From assembly GCF_008728835.1 (NCBI RefSeq), contig NZ_CP042582.1, positions 1,860,001 through 1,924,000 of the forward strand: DNA of 64,000 nt. Reading direction: 5' to 3'. Under the pieces are notes generated by a model that did not search any database, was not told where the DNA came from, and saw only the letters and a list, made by a program, of their open reading frames with translations. Source of the DNA: Hypericibacter adhaerens. GTDB lineage: Bacteria; Pseudomonadota; Alphaproteobacteria; Dongiales; Dongiaceae. Both the position numbers and the translations under genes were made by a program. Shown one piece after another: positions 33,684 to 42,783 of this stretch; within the stretch, counting starts at the first letter, position 1, and each line of letters begins with the position of its first letter.

Positions 33684-34596
33684 CAAGGTCGCCGGCGGCC
33701 TGCTCCTCGCCAATCTCGCGGTGGCGGGCTCGGCCCTGTTCTGGGGCACGCTCTGGTGGCCCATGCGCCAGCTCGCGGCCCGCGGCGTCGACGGGCCCTG
33801 GGTCGCGGTCCTGACCTTCGCCACGCCGGTGCTGTTCCTGCTGCCGGTGGCGCTGTGGCGCCGCCGGCAGTTCCTGGCAGGCGGGCGGCTGTTGCTCGGG
33901 ACCGGCCTGCTGATCGGCAGCTCCAGCATCCTCTATGCCGACGGCGTGCTGGTGGGCGAGATCGTCCGGGTGCTGCTGCTGTTCTATCTGATGCCGGTCT
34001 GGAGCGTGCTGTTCGAGCGCCTCATCATCGGCACGCCGGTCAGCCTGACGCGGTTCGGCACGATCGCGCTGGGCCTCGTCGGCATGGTGGTGTTGATGGG
34101 GTTCGAGGACGGGTTTCCGTTCCCGCGCTCGCTGGGCGATTGGTTCGGGCTCACCTCGGGCGTGGCCTGGGCGCTCGGCATCGTGCTCGTCCGCCTCCAA
34201 GGGCCGACCGGCGCCTTCGAAAAGACCTATGCCCAGTTCGCCGGCGCCGTGCTGACCGGGATTCTGCTGATGCCGCTGATCCTGAGCCCGGTGCCGGCTT
34301 TCCCCGTCTTTGCCGTCACGGAACACTGGCCCTGGCTGATCGCGATCGCCGTCTGCTGGCTGGTGCCGACGGCGGGCCTGAGCCTCTGGGGGGCGGGCCA
34401 GCTTTCGCCGGTGCGCTCGGCCCTGCTGCTGATGTTCGAGGTTCCGGTCGGGGTGGTTTCCTCGGTGCTTCTGACCGACGAGCCGTTCGGGGTTCGCGAG
34501 ATGATCGGCGGCGCGCTCATCGTGGGGGCTGCGATCCTCGACGTGGTGCTGGTGCCGCAGGCACCGGAGCAGGCCCAGGCGGGCAAACCGACCTGA
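33667..34596 (+). CDS. EamA-family (DMT) transporter
   Basis: The 309-residue protein shows ten predicted membrane segments in two EamA halves. Typical traits are the N-terminal Ala-Leu-Phe-Trp-Gly-Thr-Leu-Trp-Trp, Leu-Tyr-Ala-Asp-Gly-Val near segment 3-4 and Glu-Val-Pro-Val-Gly-Val-Val-Ser-Ser near the end. Such proteins export amino acids or metabolites. It overlaps the PhnD-like gene by 17 bp, which is a large overlap and implies tight coupling. The substrate may relate to the formaldehyde-adduct or thiol chemistry suggested by the GFA genes, but this is only an inference. Confidence 0.85.
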   Translation: MASSSDKVAGGLLLANLAVAGSALFWGTLWWPMRQLAARGVDGPWVAVLTFATPVLFLLPVALWRRRQFLAGGRLLLGTGLLIGSSSILYADGVLVGEIVRVLLLFYLMPVWSVLFERLIIGTPVSLTRFGTIALGLVGMVVLMGFEDGFPFPRSLGDWFGLTSGVAWALGIVLVRLQGPTGAFEKTYAQFAGAVLTGILLMPLILSPVPAFPVFAVTEHWPWLIAIAVCWLVPTAGLSLWGAGQLSPVRSALLLMFEVPVGVVSSVLLTDEPFGVREMIGGALIVGAAILDVVLVPQAPEQAQAGKPT

Positions 34597-34702
34597 AATT
34601 CCGTCGGCGGGCGCTCCCCCCGGCCGGCGCGGCGATTGATCTAGCGCAAGGCGGCCTCCCGCCGCTCGCGGCAGCATCGCTTCCAACCTCGGAGGGCGGC
34701 CG

Positions 34703-36553
34703 ATGGCCATGGACAAGCAACAGACCTTCAACACCTGGTATTTCCTGGCGGCGATCGCCGGGGTGCTGCTGCTGCAGTATTTGTTCTCGACGGTGCAGCA
34801 GGTGCAGCCGATCTCCTACAGCGAGTTCCAGGACCAGCTCAAGTCGGGGAAGATTGCCGAGATCACGGTGACCGAGACCCAGATCTCCGGAACCTACAAG
34901 ACGCCGGAGACGAACGGCGTGCTTTACTTCGTGACCCGCCGCGTGCCGGAGGATATTGCCGCCCTGGGCGCCAGCTACGGCGTCAAGGTCACCGGCGGCA
35001 CCGACAACACCTGGCTCAGGGACATCCTGTCCTGGATCGTGCCGGTGGCGCTCTTCTTCGGGCTCTGGATGTTCGTGTTCCGGCGGATCGTCGAGAAGCA
35101 GGGCCTGGGCGGCGGGTTCATGACGGTCGGCCGCAGCAAGGCCAAGGTCTATGTCGAGACCGACACCAAGGTGACCTTCGCCGATGTCGCCGGCGTGGAC
35201 GAAGCCAAGGCCGAGCTGCAGGAGATCGTCGCCTTCCTCAAGGAGCCCGACCGCTATGGCCGCCTCGGCGCGCGGATTCCCAAGGGCATCCTGCTGGTGG
35301 GCCCGCCCGGCACGGGTAAGACCCTGCTGGCGCGAGCCGTCGCCGGCGAGGCCAACGTGCCGTTCTTCTCGATCAGCGGCTCGGAATTCGTCGAGCTCTT
35401 CGTCGGCGTGGGCGCCGCGCGCGTGCGCGACCTTTTCGAGCAGGCGCGGGCGAAGGCGCCCGCGATCATCTTCATCGACGAGCTCGACGCGCTGGGCCGC
35501 GCGCGCAGCCCCTTTGCCATGGGCGGCGGCAATGACGAGAAGGAGCAGACCCTCAACCAGCTGCTGGCGGAGCTCGACGGCTTCGATCCGCGCAAGGGCC
35601 TGGTGCTGCTGGCCGCCACCAACCGGCCCGAGATCCTGGATCCGGCCCTGCTGCGTGCGGGGCGGTTCGACCGGCAGGTGCTGGTCGACCGGCCCGACCG
35701 CAAGGGCCGCGTGGACATCCTGAAGGTCCATCTGAAGAAGGCGAAGCTCGGCACCGACGTGGATCCCGAGCAGATCTCGGCACTCACGCCGGGCTTCTCC
35801 GGCGCCGATCTCGCCAACCTCGTCAACGAAGCGGCCTTGCTGGCGACGCGGCGCGGCGGCGATTCCGTCTCGATGCAGGATTTCACCATGGCGATCGAGC
35901 GCATCGTCGCGGGGCTGGAGAAGCGCAACCGGCTGCTCAATCCGCTGGAGAGGGAGGTCGTCGCCTATCACGAGATGGGGCATGCCCTCGTGGCGATGAC
36001 GCTGCCGGGGTCCGACAAGGTCCACAAGGTCTCGATCATCCCACGCGGCATCGGCTCGCTCGGCTACACCATCCAGCGTCCGACCGAGGACCGCTACCTG
36101 ATGCGCCGCGACGAGCTCGAGAACAAGATGGCCGTGCTGCTGGGCGGGCGGGCCGCCGAGAAGATCGTCTTCGGCGAGCTCTCCACCGGTGCCGCGGACG
36201 ATCTGGCGAAGGTCACCGACATCGCGCGCAGCATGGTCACGCGCTACGGCATGGTCGACACGCTGGGCCAGGTCACCTTCGAGGAGGAGCAGAGCCGCTT
36301 CCTCGCCGGTCCCGGCTCGCCGCCGGTCCCGGTCGAGAAGCATTACAGCGAGGAGACGGCCCGCGAGATCGACCATGCGGTCAAGAGCTTCATCGACGAA
36401 GCCTTCGCCCGGGCGATCAAGGTGCTGACCGAGCGCCGGCCGATCCTGGAGCGCGGCGCCAAGCTGCTGCTGCAGAAGGAGACGCTGGTCGAGGCCGAGC
36501 TGGCGGCGCTGGTCGCGGGCGCCCCTGACGCTTCGAACGCAGCGGCGAAATAG
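34703..36553 (+). CDS. ftsH: FtsH-type membrane AAA protease
   Basis: The 616-residue ATP-dependent protease degrades membrane and regulatory proteins. Two transmembrane segments (about 11-31 and 108-127) flank a periplasmic domain. Walker A is at 200-207 (Gly-Pro-Pro-Gly-Thr-Gly-Lys-Thr), Walker B at 256-261, and the zinc site is His-Glu-Met-Gly-His at 423-427, with Met in place of the usual Ala. The second region of homology (Asn-Arg-Pro...Leu-Leu-Arg-Ala-Gly-Arg-Phe-Asp-Arg) is intact. The usual alphaproteobacterial neighbours (tilS, glmM) are absent, so this may be a second copy. The upstream region has GGAGGG 6-7 nt before the ATG. Confidence 0.92.
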   Translation: MAMDKQQTFNTWYFLAAIAGVLLLQYLFSTVQQVQPISYSEFQDQLKSGKIAEITVTETQISGTYKTPETNGVLYFVTRRVPEDIAALGASYGVKVTGGTDNTWLRDILSWIVPVALFFGLWMFVFRRIVEKQGLGGGFMTVGRSKAKVYVETDTKVTFADVAGVDEAKAELQEIVAFLKEPDRYGRLGARIPKGILLVGPPGTGKTLLARAVAGEANVPFFSISGSEFVELFVGVGAARVRDLFEQARAKAPAIIFIDELDALGRARSPFAMGGGNDEKEQTLNQLLAELDGFDPRKGLVLLAATNRPEILDPALLRAGRFDRQVLVDRPDRKGRVDILKVHLKKAKLGTDVDPEQISALTPGFSGADLANLVNEAALLATRRGGDSVSMQDFTMAIERIVAGLEKRNRLLNPLEREVVAYHEMGHALVAMTLPGSDKVHKVSIIPRGIGSLGYTIQRPTEDRYLMRRDELENKMAVLLGGRAAEKIVFGELSTGAADDLAKVTDIARSMVTRYGMVDTLGQVTFEEEQSRFLAGPGSPPVPVEKHYSEETAREIDHAVKSFIDEAFARAIKVLTERRPILERGAKLLLQKETLVEAELAALVAGAPDASNAAAK

Positions 36554-36566
36554 GCCGGCTCCGCCG

Positions 36567-37724
36567 CTAGAAGCCGAACCGTTCGGGCCGGAAGGGAGAA
36601 AGAGCGGCGGGCGCCGTTCCCGTGGTGATCTCCTCGGCCAGCAGTTCGGCGATCGCCAGCGCCAGCGTCACGCCGCTATGGGTCACCGCCACATAGGCGC
36701 CGGGCGTGTCCTTCAACGGCCCCAGGATCGAATGGCCATCGGCCGGAATCGCGCGCCGGCCGATGCGGTGACTGGCGCCGCGGCCGAGATCGACCTTGCG
36801 CAGCTCCGGCATCCAGCCGAGCGCGCGCTCGATCAGCGCGGCCCGGCCCGATGCAAGGCTGGCTTCGGACGCGTCGGCCCGGATCTGAGCGTCGATATCG
36901 TCGGCGCCGAGCAACAAGCCGCTGCCGGAGGTGAGGCGCAGATGGAATCCCGCCTCGTCGGGCGACCAGAGCACCATGTCGAAACCCGAGGCCACCGGCA
37001 CCGCCGGCGTCTCGACCAGCAACCCCGCCAGCTCTTCCACGGGAAAGCCGCCCCGGCCGGTCGCCATCTGGACGATGTCCGGCGTGGCCGTACCTGCGGC
37101 GATGACCAGATGCTTGCAGGGAATGACGCCCTCGGCGGTGATCGCGGCGCGAATCTCGCCATTGGGACTGCGCTCCACGGCCTTGATCGCGCAGTTCTCC
37201 CGCAGGATGGCGCCGCGTTCGGCGAGCTGTGCCTTGAGCCAGTCCAGCAGACGCGGCACCGCGATCCAGCGGTCGAGCGAGGCGAACAGTCCTTCGGCAC
37301 CGTCGGGCACCGCGAGGCCCGGCGCCAGTCGGCGCATGGCGGGCGCGTCGACGGGGTCCGCCGCATAGCCCCAGCGCCGCAGGATCTGGCCCTGGTCGCG
37401 CATCCGATCGAGCAGGCGGGGATTCTCCGGTCCCGCCCAATGCAGCGAGCCGTTGCCGGCAAGCCCGATCGCCGCGGCGCCGATCTGGCGGGCGAGCTTC
37501 TCGTAGGCGTCGACGCCGGCCCGGTTGAGCCGGTGATAGGCCTCGTTCTCGGTCTTGGAGGTACCGTTGATCCAGGCAAAGGTCGCGGCGCTGATCTTGC
37601 CGCCGGCCGGGCCGGCATCGAGGGCGACGATCTTGAAGCCGCTGCGCGCCAGGCGCCAGGCGAGCGCCAGGCCGACGATGCCGCTGCCGGCGACGACGAT
37701 ATCGGCTGTCCGGGGGATGGGCAT
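36567..37724 (-). CDS. DadA-like FAD-dependent oxidoreductase
   Basis: The 385-residue protein has an N-terminal FAD-binding Val-Val-Ala-Gly-Ser-Gly-Ile-Val-Gly-Leu at about 9-18 and a C-terminal Thr-His-Ser-Gly-Val-Thr motif near 355 typical of D-amino acid dehydrogenase and glycine oxidase relatives. It should oxidise an amine or amino acid. Its ATG overlaps the stop codon of soeC by one base (TGATG at 37722-37726), so it is translated from the same transcript as the sulfite dehydrogenase. The substrate is unknown; sulfur-containing amino acids or amines are an obvious guess. Confidence 0.8.
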   Translation of the reverse strand: MPIPRTADIVVAGSGIVGLALAWRLARSGFKIVALDAGPAGGKISAATFAWINGTSKTENEAYHRLNRAGVDAYEKLARQIGAAAIGLAGNGSLHWAGPENPRLLDRMRDQGQILRRWGYAADPVDAPAMRRLAPGLAVPDGAEGLFASLDRWIAVPRLLDWLKAQLAERGAILRENCAIKAVERSPNGEIRAAITAEGVIPCKHLVIAAGTATPDIVQMATGRGGFPVEELAGLLVETPAVPVASGFDMVLWSPDEAGFHLRLTSGSGLLLGADDIDAQIRADASEASLASGRAALIERALGWMPELRKVDLGRGASHRIGRRAIPADGHSILGPLKDTPGAYVAVTHSGVTLALAIAELLAEEITTGTAPAALSPFRPERFGF

Positions 37725-38671
37725 CAGACCTCGCTCGATCCGTAGTAAAGTGTCACGGCATGGCGGGCCTGGGCAAAGAAAAGCCACCGCTCCACCAGCA
37801 CGCCGGCCATGGCCGAGAGCGCGGCGAGGAAGGCGAGGGCCACGCCCACCGCCGGCGTCAGCAGCAGCAGCAACAGCGTCAGCAGGAGCGGCAGGACGAA
37901 AGCCAGCAGCGCCGCGATCCGCCGGAGCTTGGTCGCATGTTTGCGGGCGATGCGGAAGCCCATCTCGCGCATGAGATAGTTTTCGCTGCTGTGGGGCGCT
38001 TCGAGAAGGCGGACCTTGCCCAGGCGACCGAGGCCGGTCGCGGATTCCGCCGTGCTGCGCGGCGTCTCCCGGTCGATATGGCGCCAGTAGGCCAGCTTCA
38101 CCGCCGCGGCGGCCAGGATCAGGGCGAGGGCGATCCAGGCCTGCAGCGGGTCGCCCAGGCCGAAGGCCAGCGCCAGCGCGTCGAGCCAGAGCGCCCCCGT
38201 CATCAGGCCCAGCGCCAGATAGGCCGGCAGGGTCCAGCCGTTCGACCAGCGCGGGATGGGCTTGAGCGAGGCATAGATCATGGCGGTGCAGGCGATCGTC
38301 GCCAGCGACATGACGAAAGTGACAAGGCCCAAGACCGACCAGATCCCGTCATGCCGGCCCAAGAGCACCCAGCCCAGCGCGAACAGGCCCGCCGGCAGGA
38401 AGGTCGCGCAGGCGATCAACCCCTCGCGCGATAGCCAGGAGGAGCGCCATTGCGACATCGCCCGCCAGGCCCGTTCGGGATGGCCCAGATGGAAAGTGGA
38501 GGAGAGAAGGCCGGTGACGACGGCGACAAGCCCCAACCCCAGCCCGGCCAGACCGAACCAGCGGTCGGCCGGCAGCCGGTCGAGCGCGCCCATCAGGCTC
38601 ATCAGCGCCAGCAGGCCATAGCCGGCGCCGGAGGCCGTGGTGAAGAGGATGACCGAGAAGGCGGGATGCAT
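37724..38671 (-). CDS. soeC: SoeC/DmsC-type membrane anchor subunit
   Basis: The 315-residue protein has about eight membrane segments. The pattern matches DmsC/NrfD-like anchors that bind quinone: Thr-Gly-Leu-Leu-Ser-Ser-Thr-Phe-His-Leu-Gly-His-Pro near residue 55 is the characteristic motif of the SoeC/DmsC group. It transfers electrons between the iron-sulfur subunit and the membrane quinone pool. It starts 15 bp after soeB and overlaps the following DadA-like gene by one base, so all four genes form one unit. Confidence 0.82.
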   Translation of the reverse strand: MHPAFSVILFTTASGAGYGLLALMSLMGALDRLPADRWFGLAGLGLGLVAVVTGLLSSTFHLGHPERAWRAMSQWRSSWLSREGLIACATFLPAGLFALGWVLLGRHDGIWSVLGLVTFVMSLATIACTAMIYASLKPIPRWSNGWTLPAYLALGLMTGALWLDALALAFGLGDPLQAWIALALILAAAAVKLAYWRHIDRETPRSTAESATGLGRLGKVRLLEAPHSSENYLMREMGFRIARKHATKLRRIAALLAFVLPLLLTLLLLLLTPAVGVALAFLAALSAMAGVLVERWLFFAQARHAVTLYYGSSEV

Positions 38672-38686
38672 GTCAGAAGCCGCGCA

Positions 38687-39436
38687 TCATCGCGACAGGA
38701 CCCGGTCGACCCAGCGCAGCAGCGCATTGCCGATGCCGTCGTCGCTCGCCGGCTCGAGGCAGGCCGGAGCGCCGACGGCATCGCTGGCGGTTTTGCGGGG
38801 GCGGGGCGGCAGATATTTGTTGGTCGGGCGGTAACCCTGCTCGGGCATCAGATCGAAGCCCTGCCGTTCGGCGACGAGCTGCGAGACGGCCGACAGGGGA
38901 TCGCCCAGGTCGCCGAAATGACGCGCGCCGACGGGACAGGTCGCCACGCAGGCGGGCACGCGGTCGGCCTCGGGCAGGTTCTCGTTATAGATGCGGTCGA
39001 CGCAGAGCGTGCATTTCTTCATCACCCCGCCATCGTAGTCATATTCGCGGGCACCATAGGGGCAGGCCCAGGAACAGAGCTTGCAGCCGATACAGATATC
39101 CTCGTTGACGAGCACGATCCCGTCCTCGGCGCGCTTGTAGGAGGCGCCGGTCGGGCAGACGGTGACACAGGCCGGTTCCGCGCAATGGAGGCAGGAGCGG
39201 GGAAAGTGCACGGTGCGGCTGTCGTAACCGTCGCCTGCCTCGAAGCTATGGATGCGGTTGAACCAGACGCCGAGCGGGTTGGGCCCGTAGGGATCCTCGT
39301 CCGTCATCGGCGCCATATGGCCGCCGCTGTTCCACTCCTTGCAATTGACCGCGCAGGCATGGCAGCCGACGCAGATATCGAGATCGATGACGAGGCCGAG
39401 CTGCCTTCCCGCCGGCTGAGCAGGCAGGGACGTCAT
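38687..39436 (-). CDS. soeB: SoeB-type iron-sulfur subunit
   Basis: The 249-residue protein has four ferredoxin cysteine groups: Cys-Val-Gly-Cys-His-Ala-Cys, Cys-Leu-His-Cys-Ala-Glu-Pro-Ala-Cys, Cys-Ile-Gly-Cys-Lys-Leu-Cys and Cys-Thr-Leu-Cys with a later Ala-Cys-Val-Ala-Thr-Cys-Pro. It should carry four 4Fe-4S clusters that pass electrons from the molybdenum subunit to the membrane anchor. Its ATG overlaps the stop of soeA by 4 bp (39433-39436), a clear coupling. The frame is open well upstream, but that part lies within soeA. It also fits DmsB; the Soe call rests on the large subunit. Confidence 0.85.
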   Translation of the reverse strand: MTSLPAQPAGRQLGLVIDLDICVGCHACAVNCKEWNSGGHMAPMTDEDPYGPNPLGVWFNRIHSFEAGDGYDSRTVHFPRSCLHCAEPACVTVCPTGASYKRAEDGIVLVNEDICIGCKLCSWACPYGAREYDYDGGVMKKCTLCVDRIYNENLPEADRVPACVATCPVGARHFGDLGDPLSAVSQLVAERQGFDLMPEQGYRPTNKYLPPRPRKTASDAVGAPACLEPASDDGIGNALLRWVDRVLSR

Positions 39437-42399
39437 CGCACCTTCTCCGTCCGTCCGCGGAAGGCGGCGCCGTAGCGCAGCAGCTTCGGACGCCGGGGCG
39501 AGCCCGGGAGCGGCTTGGCCGCGGGGAACTGCGGTTCGGTGAGGCCCGCCTCGTCGGGCGCGCATTTCTCGAGCCGCACCTTCAGGTCGTACCAGGCGGC
39601 TTGGCCCGTGACGGGATCGCTGTTCGAGTAGCGATGGCCGTCCGGTTTCGGCGGCAGCAATTCGGAGATCACATGATTGAGCAGGAAGCCATGCTGCGAC
39701 TCCGGCGCTTTCGGCGACAGGTTCCAGGCGCCCTTGCGCTTCCCGATCGCGTTCCAGGTCCACACCGTGCGCTCCTCGACACCTTCCATCAGCTTGATCG
39801 GCGCCTTGACGCGGCCGTGGGGGCTGACGATCCAGGCCCAATCGCCGTCGGCCAATCCCAGGGCCTCGCCGGTGCGGCGGTTGACGAAGAGCTTGTTCTC
39901 GCCATGGATCTGGCGCAGCCACGCGTTCTGCGAACCCCAGCTGTGATACATCGCCATCGGACGCTGGGTGATGGCATGGAGCGGGAAGGCGGCACCGGCC
40001 GTCGCCTCCTGTTCCAGCGGGCGATACCAGAAAGGCAGCGGGTCGAAATAGGTCGCGATGCGCTCGCGGTGAGCCTCGGGTGGCTGCAGGCGGCCGTGGC
40101 CCGCGGCCGCGAGCCGGAACTTCTGCAGCACCTCGCTATAGATCTGCATCGGGATCGGCTCGGGTCGATCGATGAATCCCATCTGCGCGGCCCAGCGCAG
40201 ATAGTCGGCATTGGCCATGCGGTAATAGCGCTGATGCGGCTCGAGCTCGTGGCGCCAGAAGCAGCCATTGGCCTTGTAGGCCTCGAGCTGGTTCGGATTC
40301 ACCTCGCCGCGCCCGATCTTGTCGCCTTGGGCGCCGCGCCAGCCGGCGAGGGGGCCGATGCCGGGCCGGCGTTGATGATTCACGAGGTAGTCGGGATAGA
40401 AGCCCGGATAGCGGGGTTGGCCGTCGGGAAGCGTAAAGCCCGGAAGCCCCAGCCTGGCGCCGAGGTCGATCAGCACATCCTGGAACGGCCGCACGTCGCG
40501 GTCGGGCTGGATCACCGGCTGGCGGATGGCGTCGGCGCAGCCATCGGCGTCCGAGATCGGCCGGTCGAGCAGCGAGATGCAGTCATGCCGCTCGAGATAG
40601 GTGGTGTCCGGAAACACGAGGTCCGCATAGGACACCATCTCCGAGGCATAGGCGTCGGCATAGATGATGTGCGGGATCTTGTAGCGGCCGGTCGCGGGAT
40701 CCTTGTCGGTCAGCATCTTCATCGTGCCGGCGCTGTTCATGGCCGAGTTCCAGCTCATGTTGGCCATGTACATGAACAGCACGTCGATCGGGTAGGGATC
40801 GCCGGCCCAGGCGTTGGCGATCACCATATGCATGAGCCCGTGGGCCGCGAGCGGCGCTTCCCAGCTATAGGCCTTGTCGATGCGCCGCGCCGTGCCGTCG
40901 GGATCGACCAGCAGATTCTCCGGGCCGGTGGGAAATCCGAGCGGCATCCCGCCCAGCGGCTCGCCGGGCTTCATCTCGAGCGCATGGCCGGCCGGCAAGG
41001 GTGCCGGCGGCACGGGCCTGGGATAGGGCGGCTTGTGCCGGAAGCCGCCGGGGCAGTCGATCGAGCCCAGCAGCATCTGCAGCAGATGGATGGCGCGGCA
41101 GGTATGGAAACCGTTCGAATGGGCGGAGATGCCGCGCATGGCGTGCATGCTGACCGGGCGTCCGATCACATGATCATGGTGCCGCCCCAGCCAGTCGGTC
41201 CAGGGGATGTCGAGGCGGATCTCCTGCGCGAATGCCGCATGGGCGAGCTCGGCGGCGATGCGGCGCGTCGTGTCGGCCGGGATCCCGGTCTCCTCGGCGA
41301 CCGCCTCGGGGCTGTAGCGCGGGTCGAGATAGCGTTCCGCCATGAGCTGGAACACGGACACGGTTCGCCGGCCGTCGGGCAGGATGAATTCGCCGATGAG
41401 TCCCGGATCGAGATCGGCCTCGTAGGCGGTCATGGGCGCGTTCGCGCGCTTGTTCCAGGCCAGCGGCTGGCCTTCGTCGTTGCGCGCGAAGAGGCCGTCC
41501 TCGGCCGTTCCGGGTGCCCGGATCACGAGCCAGGAGGCGTTGGTGTAGCGCACCAGATAGTCGACATCGATCTTGTCGGCCCTGAGCAGCTCGTGGATCA
41601 GCGCCAGCACGAAGAGGCCGTCGCTGCCGGGACGAACGCCCAGCCACTCGTCCGCGATGGCGGAATAGCCGGTGCGCACGGGATTGATCGACAGGAACTT
41701 GGCGCTGCGCTCGGGGGGGCGTCCCTTGAGCTTGCCGAGCCCGATCTTGATCGGGTTGCTGGCATGGTCCTCCGCCACGCCGAACATCACGAAATAGCGG
41801 GTATGCTCCCAGTCCGGCTCGCCGAATTCCCAGAAGGACCCGCCGATGGAGTAGAGCCCGGCGGCCGCCATATTGACCGAGCAGAAGCCGCCGTGAGCGG
41901 CATAGTTGGGGGTGCCGAACTCCTTGGCCCAGAACCCGGTCAGCGCCTGGCTCTGGTCCCGGCCGGTGAAGAAGGCGAGCTTCCGCGGGTCGCGCCAGCG
42001 CAGCTCCGACAGCCATTGCGTGGCCAGGCGCAGGGCCTCTTCCCACTCGATCTCGACGAATTCGCCCGTACCGCGCTCGCCCACGCGCTTCAGCGGCTTG
42101 CGCAGCCGCGCGGGCGAATACTGGGTCATGATGCCCGCGGACCCCTTGCCGCAGAGCACGCCCTTGTTCACGGGATGGTCGCGATTGCCCTCGATATAGC
42201 GGACCCGGCCGTCCTTGATATGTACCTTGATCCCGCAGCGGCAGGCGCACATGTAGCAGGTGGTCGTCTTGACCTCGTCCGCGACCGGGGGCGAGGTGTC
42301 GACGTCTTCCTGGACGGTGGCGAAGGGGTCGAATCGCAACGGAAAGAGGACCTCGAAATGGACGCGGGCCGCGAGCATAGCCGCTGGCGGTCCGATCAT
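39433..42399 (-). CDS. soeA: SoeA-type molybdopterin catalytic subunit (sulfite dehydrogenase)
   Basis: The 988-residue molybdopterin-guanine-dinucleotide protein has an N-terminal 4Fe-4S site: C48, C51, C55 (Cys-Tyr-Met-Cys-Ala-Cys-Arg-Cys) and C83. No twin-arginine signal is present, so it faces the cytoplasm, as in SoeABC, which oxidises sulfite to sulfate and reduces quinone. The Tyr-Met-Cys-Ala-Cys-Arg-Cys start, the Phe-Thr-Gly-Arg-Asp-Gln block and the Gly-Gly-Phe-Cys-Ser-Val-Asn-Met-Ala-Ala block are close to my memory of SoeA sequences. DMSO, thiosulfate or polysulfide reduction remain possible. AAGG lies 9 nt before the ATG. The gene is divergent from tusA, 102 bp away, supporting a sulfur role. 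Confidence 0.72.
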   Translation of the reverse strand: MIGPPAAMLAARVHFEVLFPLRFDPFATVQEDVDTSPPVADEVKTTTCYMCACRCGIKVHIKDGRVRYIEGNRDHPVNKGVLCGKGSAGIMTQYSPARLRKPLKRVGERGTGEFVEIEWEEALRLATQWLSELRWRDPRKLAFFTGRDQSQALTGFWAKEFGTPNYAAHGGFCSVNMAAAGLYSIGGSFWEFGEPDWEHTRYFVMFGVAEDHASNPIKIGLGKLKGRPPERSAKFLSINPVRTGYSAIADEWLGVRPGSDGLFVLALIHELLRADKIDVDYLVRYTNASWLVIRAPGTAEDGLFARNDEGQPLAWNKRANAPMTAYEADLDPGLIGEFILPDGRRTVSVFQLMAERYLDPRYSPEAVAEETGIPADTTRRIAAELAHAAFAQEIRLDIPWTDWLGRHHDHVIGRPVSMHAMRGISAHSNGFHTCRAIHLLQMLLGSIDCPGGFRHKPPYPRPVPPAPLPAGHALEMKPGEPLGGMPLGFPTGPENLLVDPDGTARRIDKAYSWEAPLAAHGLMHMVIANAWAGDPYPIDVLFMYMANMSWNSAMNSAGTMKMLTDKDPATGRYKIPHIIYADAYASEMVSYADLVFPDTTYLERHDCISLLDRPISDADGCADAIRQPVIQPDRDVRPFQDVLIDLGARLGLPGFTLPDGQPRYPGFYPDYLVNHQRRPGIGPLAGWRGAQGDKIGRGEVNPNQLEAYKANGCFWRHELEPHQRYYRMANADYLRWAAQMGFIDRPEPIPMQIYSEVLQKFRLAAAGHGRLQPPEAHRERIATYFDPLPFWYRPLEQEATAGAAFPLHAITQRPMAMYHSWGSQNAWLRQIHGENKLFVNRRTGEALGLADGDWAWIVSPHGRVKAPIKLMEGVEERTVWTWNAIGKRKGAWNLSPKAPESQHGFLLNHVISELLPPKPDGHRYSNSDPVTGQAAWYDLKVRLEKCAPDEAGLTEPQFPAAKPLPGSPRRPKLLRYGAAFRGRTEKVR

Positions 42400-42501
42400 C
42401 GGTAAAAACCTTATGCCGTCCAGGGTCGCGGCGTCTTCGACGGCCCCTGGCCTCGGATTTTGCTAGGATGTGGCCCAGCCTTTCGAGCGGTTTCTCAGAG
42501 C

Positions 42502-42726
42502 ATGACAACCACCCTTGATGCCCGCGGCCTGAAATGCCCGCTGCCGGTCTTGCGGGCACGCAAGGCCATGAAGGAGATCACGCCCGGCGGATTGCTCAGG
42601 GTGCTGGCGACCGATCCGGGCGCACCGAAGGATTTCGTGCATTTCTGCGCGACCACCGGCCACGAGCTGGTCGAATCGAGCGAGTCGCAAGGAGTCTACA
42701 GCCTGGTGATCCGCAAGATCGCCTGA
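42502..42726 (+). CDS. tusA: TusA-family sulfurtransferase
   Basis: The 74-residue protein has the family core Leu-Asp-Ala-Arg-Gly-Leu-Lys-Cys-Pro-Leu-Pro-Val-Leu; C12 carries the persulfide. TusA proteins deliver sulfur to tRNA, molybdopterin or sulfur-oxidation enzymes. Divergence from the soeABC genes suggests a role in sulfur dissimilation here rather than only in tRNA thiolation, though one TusA homologue is common in such genomes. An extended -10 box TGCTAGGAT lies upstream near 42460-42470. The ATG at 42502 opens the conserved region; the Shine-Dalgarno sequence is weak. Confidence 0.85.
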   Translation: MTTTLDARGLKCPLPVLRARKAMKEITPGGLLRVLATDPGAPKDFVHFCATTGHELVESSESQGVYSLVIRKIA

Positions 42727-42783
42727 CGGCTGGCCTTGGGACGGCAACACCGCCCGTCGTCGGTGAAGGAATCGCAAGGGGTC

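Noticed and set aside
39433-42399. Tat-exported periplasmic DMSO reductase
   Set aside because: The N-terminus has no twin-arginine motif and the first 47 residues lead directly into the Fe-S site, which fits a cytoplasmic SoeA-type enzyme better.
39601-42405. Long plus-strand frame opposite soeA
   Set aside because: The antisense soeA frame has all molybdopterin and Fe-S motifs; the plus-strand product has none.
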